From an uncultured Prevotellaceae bacterium (GTDB lineage Bacteria; Bacteroidota; Bacteroidia; Bacteroidales; Bacteroidaceae), in the NCBI GenBank assembly GCA_945865175.1, contig CAMBDA010000026.1, positions 1 through 46,126 of the forward strand: a DNA stretch of 46,126 nucleotides, read 5' to 3'. Below, piece after piece: positions 43,018 to 46,126 of this stretch. Below the pieces are notes generated by a model. That model searched no databases and was not told the DNA's origin. It worked only from the letters and a program-made list of their open reading frames with translations. The first letter of the stretch is position 1. The number at the start of each line of letters is the position of its first letter. Both the position numbers and the translations under genes were made by a program.

Positions 43018-44017
43018 ACGACTCTCTTTCCACTATGTTGCCTCTTAGCATGACACTCTCTGTTGCAGCGTTGGGATTGGCAATCTGCTTGAGCAGCAAC
43101 CTGCAAGAGAGAGTGGCCATTTCAATGACTGGCTGTTCCACTGCCGTTACCGTCGGATGTACGAGTGTGCATAATGTTGTGCCCGAGATGCAGCATAGCG
43201 ACACATCCTCGGGTATGCGGTAGTTCATCTTCTGCAGCATGCTTTTTGCACCTAAAGTCGATGTCTCCGTAAATCCGAAAAGACCGTCAATGTCCAGCCC
43301 TTGCGACATGAACTTTTCCACGGCGGCAGCACCTTCTTCTGCGCTCAATCCGCCTTGTATGACATAACGCTTGTCGTAAGGAATGGAAAATTTCTCAAGA
43401 GCCTCCCTATATCCGCGGTGGCGGTCATATCCGTTGCTTATGTGATCCGGTCCAGCCAGATGAACAATCTTGCGACATCCGCTCCTTATCATTTTCTCTA
43501 CAGTGAAGAATGCCATCAGATAGTCATCGATGCGCACCATCGAAGCGCCTATTCCTTCCACCTTCCTGTCAAAGAACACAATAGGTATTCCGTGGCTCGT
43601 CACATCTTTATATAGCTGGGTGTTCCTGTCCTTGTGGCATACACTCATAAGGATTCCTTCCACACGGCACTGTTGCAGCATCATCAGGTTCTCGACCTCT
43701 TGTTCAGGGTCTTCGTTTGATACCGCAATGATTGTGCGGTAGCCGTGTTGGCGTAGCTCTTGCTGTGCATGCTGAATGAAGTTCATGAAGAACGAGGTGA
43801 CAATTTCTGGAATGATGATACCGATATTGCGTGAACTTTGGCGTCGCAGGTTGACTGCCATTTCATTGCGCTGGTATCCCATACGGATGGCAGTTTCGCT
43901 GATAAGTCTCATCGTTTCAGGCTTCACGTTGTGCGTGTCGCCCGACAGTGCCCTTGATACGGTGCTTTTGGATATGCCCAGTTCTTTGGCTATATCGATA
44001 ATAGTTGTATGTTTCAT
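43007..44017 (-). CDS. LacI-family transcription regulator
   Basis: 336 residues. The helix-turn-helix is at the start (TTIIDIAKELGISKSTVSRA, then LSGDTHNVKPETMRLI) with the hinge near 45-60. The periplasmic-binding-protein-like effector domain follows (NIGIIIPEIVTSFFMNFIQH at the start; GLFGFTETSTLGAKSM and the conserved VEQPVIEMA late). Most LacI proteins repress sugar-use genes until a sugar binds. It is convergent with the symporter-dehydrogenase unit and probably controls it through the GGAACGGTTGC repeats at 40188-40232. Its own promoter (TATATTTG, 44056-44063) is in the duplicated block. Confidence 0.93.
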   Translation of the reverse strand: MKHTTIIDIAKELGISKSTVSRALSGDTHNVKPETMRLISETAIRMGYQRNEMAVNLRRQSSRNIGIIIPEIVTSFFMNFIQHAQQELRQHGYRTIIAVSNEDPEQEVENLMMLQQCRVEGILMSVCHKDRNTQLYKDVTSHGIPIVFFDRKVEGIGASMVRIDDYLMAFFTVEKMIRSGCRKIVHLAGPDHISNGYDRHRGYREALEKFSIPYDKRYVIQGGLSAEEGAAAVEKFMSQGLDIDGLFGFTETSTLGAKSMLQKMNYRIPEDVSLCCISGTTLCTLVHPTVTAVEQPVIEMATLSCRLLLKQIANPNAATESVMLRGNIVERESFRT

Positions 44018-44036
44018 GTCGTTTATTATTCTGTCT

Positions 44037-44217
44037 TAAGCCTACAATTCGGCGACAAATATACAAATAAAAAACAAGAAATCATCCAACGAAGAAAGAT
44101 TTTTTCTTTTTGGCATTCTTTCGGATGATTGTACGGTATGATTATCATGCCATTCGTCACTTTATCACGCTTTATGCCCCAGTCTTTTTGCCATTTGCGA
44201 TGAGAACTGTATTTTTG
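44037..44217. promoter_or_regulatory. Divergent promoter block, copy 2
   Basis: Matches 39278-39459: TAAGCCTACAATTCGG at the left (34 of the first 38 bases agree), CATGCCATTCGTCAC at 44146-44160 (109 bases from the left end versus 110), and TATTTTTG at 44210-44217 (64 bases from that motif in both copies). The minus-strand box TATATTTG (44056-44063) serves the lacI-type gene. The plus-strand promoter TTTG-19-TATTTTTG (44187-44217) faces no gene up to 44353 and looks orphaned. Confidence 0.75.
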
Positions 44218-44329
44218 CAACCAGATGATAATACATAACGGATGTTAATAAGCTGGTCAATCTTTCCTCTTATAGGATAATAAATATTAAAAATGTGCGA
44301 AGTATCACGTTTTTCATAGGAAAAATGAG

Positions 44330-44337
44330 TAATTTTG
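44330..44337 (+). promoter_or_regulatory. -7 box of the DUF4143 ATPase gene
   Basis: TAATTTTG, 16 bases before the ATG at 44354, giving a very short leader. Confidence 0.55.
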
Positions 44338-44353
44338 CCACAAATTCATAGGA

Positions 44354-45682
44354 ATGGAAATTGCAAGAGGTATATTTAACGACCTGAAGGCTTGGAAAGA
44401 CAGCAAGCGAAGGAAGCCATTGGTGATGCAGGGAGCACGCCAAGTGGGCAAGTCGTGGGCATTGAGAAAATTCGGTGAGGCCTGTTTTGAGAAGTTGGCA
44501 TATTTCAATTTCGACACAATGCCTGAACTTAAGGAAGATTTCAAGCGCAGCAAGCGTCCGGCGGATATTATTAAGGTGTTGGAGATGACATCTGGTATGA
44601 GCATACAGCCAGACACCACCCTGATAGTATTCGACGAGGTGCAGGAATGTAATGAAGCGCTGAACAGTTTGAAATATTTCTGTGAAGACGCCCGTGATTA
44701 TGCCATAGCCTGTGCCGGTTCATTGCTTGGTGTTGCACTCAATCGTCAAGGTGCTTCGTTTCCCGTAGGCAAGGTTGATTTCATGACTCTCTATCCATTG
44801 TCGTTCAGTGAGTATTTGCGAGCTCTTGATAAGGGGTTGTATTCATCTTATATGATGATCGACGGCAGTATGCCTGTCCCCGAAGTGCTTCATGGTCGAT
44901 TGATTGAGGCATATAAGGCATATCTCGCATTGGGTGGTATGCCGGAAGCGGTCAGTGATTTTGCCGACAATCGTGAATGGCAGGCAGTGCAAACAATTCA
45001 GCAGAATATATTAAGGTCCTATTCCCTCGACTTTTCGAAACATATCAACAACAAAGACATACCACGTGTGTTCCAAGTGTGGAACAGTCTGCAAGACCAA
45101 CTGGCTAAGGAAGACCGCAAATTCCGTTATGCCGACATACAAAAGGGAGCGAGGGCCAGGGAATATGAGTCTGCTATCGAATGGCTATGCCTTGCCGGAA
45201 TCGTGCAGAGGGTAAATATGATAGAGACACCTCGTTTGCCATTGTCTGCATACAGCAAGAGCAATGCCTTTAAATTGTATCTGAATGATGTCGGTCTGTT
45301 GTGCAGTAAGTTTTCATTGTCTGCACAATCTGCAATATCCGGTAACAGGCTATTCACTGAGTTCAAAGGTGTTTTATCGGAAAACTATGTATTGCAATCA
45401 TTGAGACGGCAATTCGGTGACAGTATTTTTTACTGGACTTCCGGCAATACGGCAGAAGTGGAATTTGTCTTGCAGATGAGTAATGAGATAGTGCCGGTGG
45501 AGGTGAAGTCTGAAAACAATGTCAAGGCTAAGAGTCTGTCCATTTACCGTAAGACCTATTCTCCCTCATTGTCTTTGCGTTTCTCCACAAGGAACATCCG
45601 CAAGGATGACGACCTTCTAAATCTGCCCCTATATCTTGCCGACAGGATATCGGAGATACATGGCATGGCATCATCCTTATAA
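44354..45682 (+). CDS. AAA_14 ATPase with DUF4143 and PD-(D/E)XK-like end
   Basis: 442 residues. P-loop GARQVGKSWALRKFGE (27-42), Walker B LIVFDEVQECNEAL, and sensor-like CAGSLLGVAL form the AAA_14 domain (about 20-165). A winged-helix part and the DUF4143 region follow (about 205-390), with FKGVLSENYVLQSL and the D/E-x-K-like nuclease motif NTAEVEFVLQ...VPVEVKSE. The family is frequent in Bacteroidales; the function is unknown, and toxin-antitoxin or defence roles have been suggested without proof. It sits next to a second, broken AAA_14 gene at the window edge. Confidence 0.9.
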   Translation: MEIARGIFNDLKAWKDSKRRKPLVMQGARQVGKSWALRKFGEACFEKLAYFNFDTMPELKEDFKRSKRPADIIKVLEMTSGMSIQPDTTLIVFDEVQECNEALNSLKYFCEDARDYAIACAGSLLGVALNRQGASFPVGKVDFMTLYPLSFSEYLRALDKGLYSSYMMIDGSMPVPEVLHGRLIEAYKAYLALGGMPEAVSDFADNREWQAVQTIQQNILRSYSLDFSKHINNKDIPRVFQVWNSLQDQLAKEDRKFRYADIQKGARAREYESAIEWLCLAGIVQRVNMIETPRLPLSAYSKSNAFKLYLNDVGLLCSKFSLSAQSAISGNRLFTEFKGVLSENYVLQSLRRQFGDSIFYWTSGNTAEVEFVLQMSNEIVPVEVKSENNVKAKSLSIYRKTYSPSLSLRFSTRNIRKDDDLLNLPLYLADRISEIHGMASSL

Positions 45683-45685
45683 ATA

Positions 45686-45775
45686 ATGAAAAAACTATAT
45701 TATCCAGAGAAAGTGCTGTCTCTGAATCCCACCATGCAGAGAGGGGTAGATACTATCCGTCTCTATTTCGAGTGA
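45686..45775 (+). other. Possible 29-codon gene fragment
   Basis: A short frame starting MKKLYYPEKVLSLNPTMQRG and ending DTIRLYFE with a stop, three bases after the ATPase stop. The end looks like the last strand of an outer-membrane protein, so it may be the tail of a lost gene, or chance. Confidence 0.3.
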
Positions 45776-45780
45776 TTTTT

Positions 45781-45827
45781 TGGAGTGCTACTTCAGATTT
45801 TCTGTTAAAATTTGAAGTGCTACTTCA
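45781..45827. promoter_or_regulatory. Two TGAAGTGCTACTTCA-type palindromes
   Basis: TGAAGTGCTACTTCA (45813-45827) is a perfect 6-bp inverted repeat around GCT. TGGAGTGCTACTTCA (45781-45795) has one change. Both are followed by GATTTTC; starts are 32 bp apart. They lie upstream of the promoter of the edge ATPase and are good operator candidates. Confidence 0.65.
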
Positions 45828-45845
45828 GATTTTCATTCGTTTTTT

Positions 45846-45876
45846 TTTGTTGCTACAATAATGTTTTGTACCTTTG
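45846..45876 (+). promoter_or_regulatory. Promoter of the edge AAA_14 gene
   Basis: TTTG (45846-45849), 19 bases, TACCTTTG (45869-45876); 14 bases before the ATG at 45891. Confidence 0.7.
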
Positions 45877-45890
45877 CAGCCATAATAATG

Positions 45891-46082
45891 TTCATATATA
45901 ATAATATACAAGGTATGCTGACAAGAATACAGAAGTTACTGGAAATAAGAGAAGATAGTATGTTCCTCTGGGGGCCCAGGCAAACAGGAAAGAGCACACT
46001 ACTTAAACAGCTCTTTCCAGATGCCCCGTATTATGACCTGCTGAAATCAGAAATTTATACTCTGTCACTACTGTCCCGTTAA
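45891..46082 (+). pseudogene. AAA_14 ATPase gene, broken after the P-loop
   Basis: Reads MFIYNNIQGMLTRIQKLLEI, then SMFLWGPRQTGKSTLLKQLF (Walker A GPRQTGKST) and DAPYYDLLKSEIY, a normal AAA_14 start. At about 46056-46060 it leaves the family pattern and stops at 46080-46082. Only the first 55 or so family residues remain in view. The ATPase may continue beyond the window after an inserted element. Confidence 0.7.
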
Positions 46083-46126
46083 AAAAGGGACACTAATGAT
46101 CACGCATAATGACTTTTTCTTTTTTC
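46058..46126. mobile_element. Possible left end of an insertion sequence (cut by window edge)
   Basis: Sequence after the ATPase break, ACTCTGTCACTACTGTCCCG and on, contains the hairpin TGTCCC (46072-46077) / GGGACA (46087-46092) and non-coding A/T-rich DNA. An insertion-sequence end would explain the abrupt loss of the ATPase frame. No transposase is visible before the window stops. Confidence 0.35.

Overview
The window looks like a chromosomal segment of a Bacteroidales bacterium, most like Prevotella or Bacteroides. The signs are the promoters (a TAnnTTTG -7 box, often with TTTG or TTG about 19-20 bases upstream, and few Shine-Dalgarno sites), BspA-type leucine-rich repeats, a PorT-family outer-membrane protein, DUF1349 and GH27 proteins, and several AAA ATPases fused to PD-(D/E)XK nuclease-like domains. 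This assignment is inference from family content; no marker search was possible.

Layout. 1-4.6 kb is housekeeping: a tRNA-Met (minus strand, cut by the window edge), an LptF/LptG-type permease, ribBA and a class I aminotransferase. 4.6-8.1 kb holds an Rpn-type nuclease gene, a four-copy 22-bp tandem repeat and a secreted leucine-rich-repeat protein. 8.1-26.2 kb is an exporter locus: a two-component system (histidine kinase plus a short REC-Fis response regulator) is divergent from tolC-like, TlpA-like and hlyD-like genes, a 63-codon deletion relic of a permease and a full permease. Two more permeases with one ABC ATPase follow, then a lone permease. 26.2-32.3 kb is mostly core: ferredoxin, PorT-like protein, two halves of a 5'-nucleotidase as separate genes, rplS, a GH27 alpha-galactosidase and tRNA-Leu(UAG). 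32.5-36 kb holds a BamE-like lipoprotein, a DJ-1/VOC fusion, a LuxR-type regulator and a DUF1349 protein. 36-46.1 kb is accessory: three ATPase/PD-(D/E)XK genes of different families plus one broken at the window edge, an acetyltransferase with a truncated extra copy, and a LacI-linked module of a GPH sugar symporter and a zinc dehydrogenase.

Main observation. Three promoters of the exporter locus (before tolC at 9.7 kb, the permease pair at 17.8 kb and the lone permease at 23.8 kb) carry the same element: two 17-bp palindromes, TGTATGAwwwTCATACA (w = A or T), with starts exactly 23 bp apart, ending 49-50 bases before a TAnnTTTG box. The first lies between the divergent response-regulator gene and tolC. 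The simplest reading is that the REC-Fis regulator binds these sites and controls one split regulon: an envelope-spanning efflux system with four full-length FtsX-type permeases sharing one ATPase, one adaptor and one outer-membrane channel. The exported substrate cannot be read from the sequence.

A second observation is an approximately 180-bp divergent promoter block present twice, upstream of the 37.7-39.25 kb ATPase and upstream of lacI, with the landmarks at the same spacing. Together with the truncated acetyltransferase copy, the outer-membrane-protein relic and the ATPase broken at the edge, it shows that the right third of the window has been rearranged.
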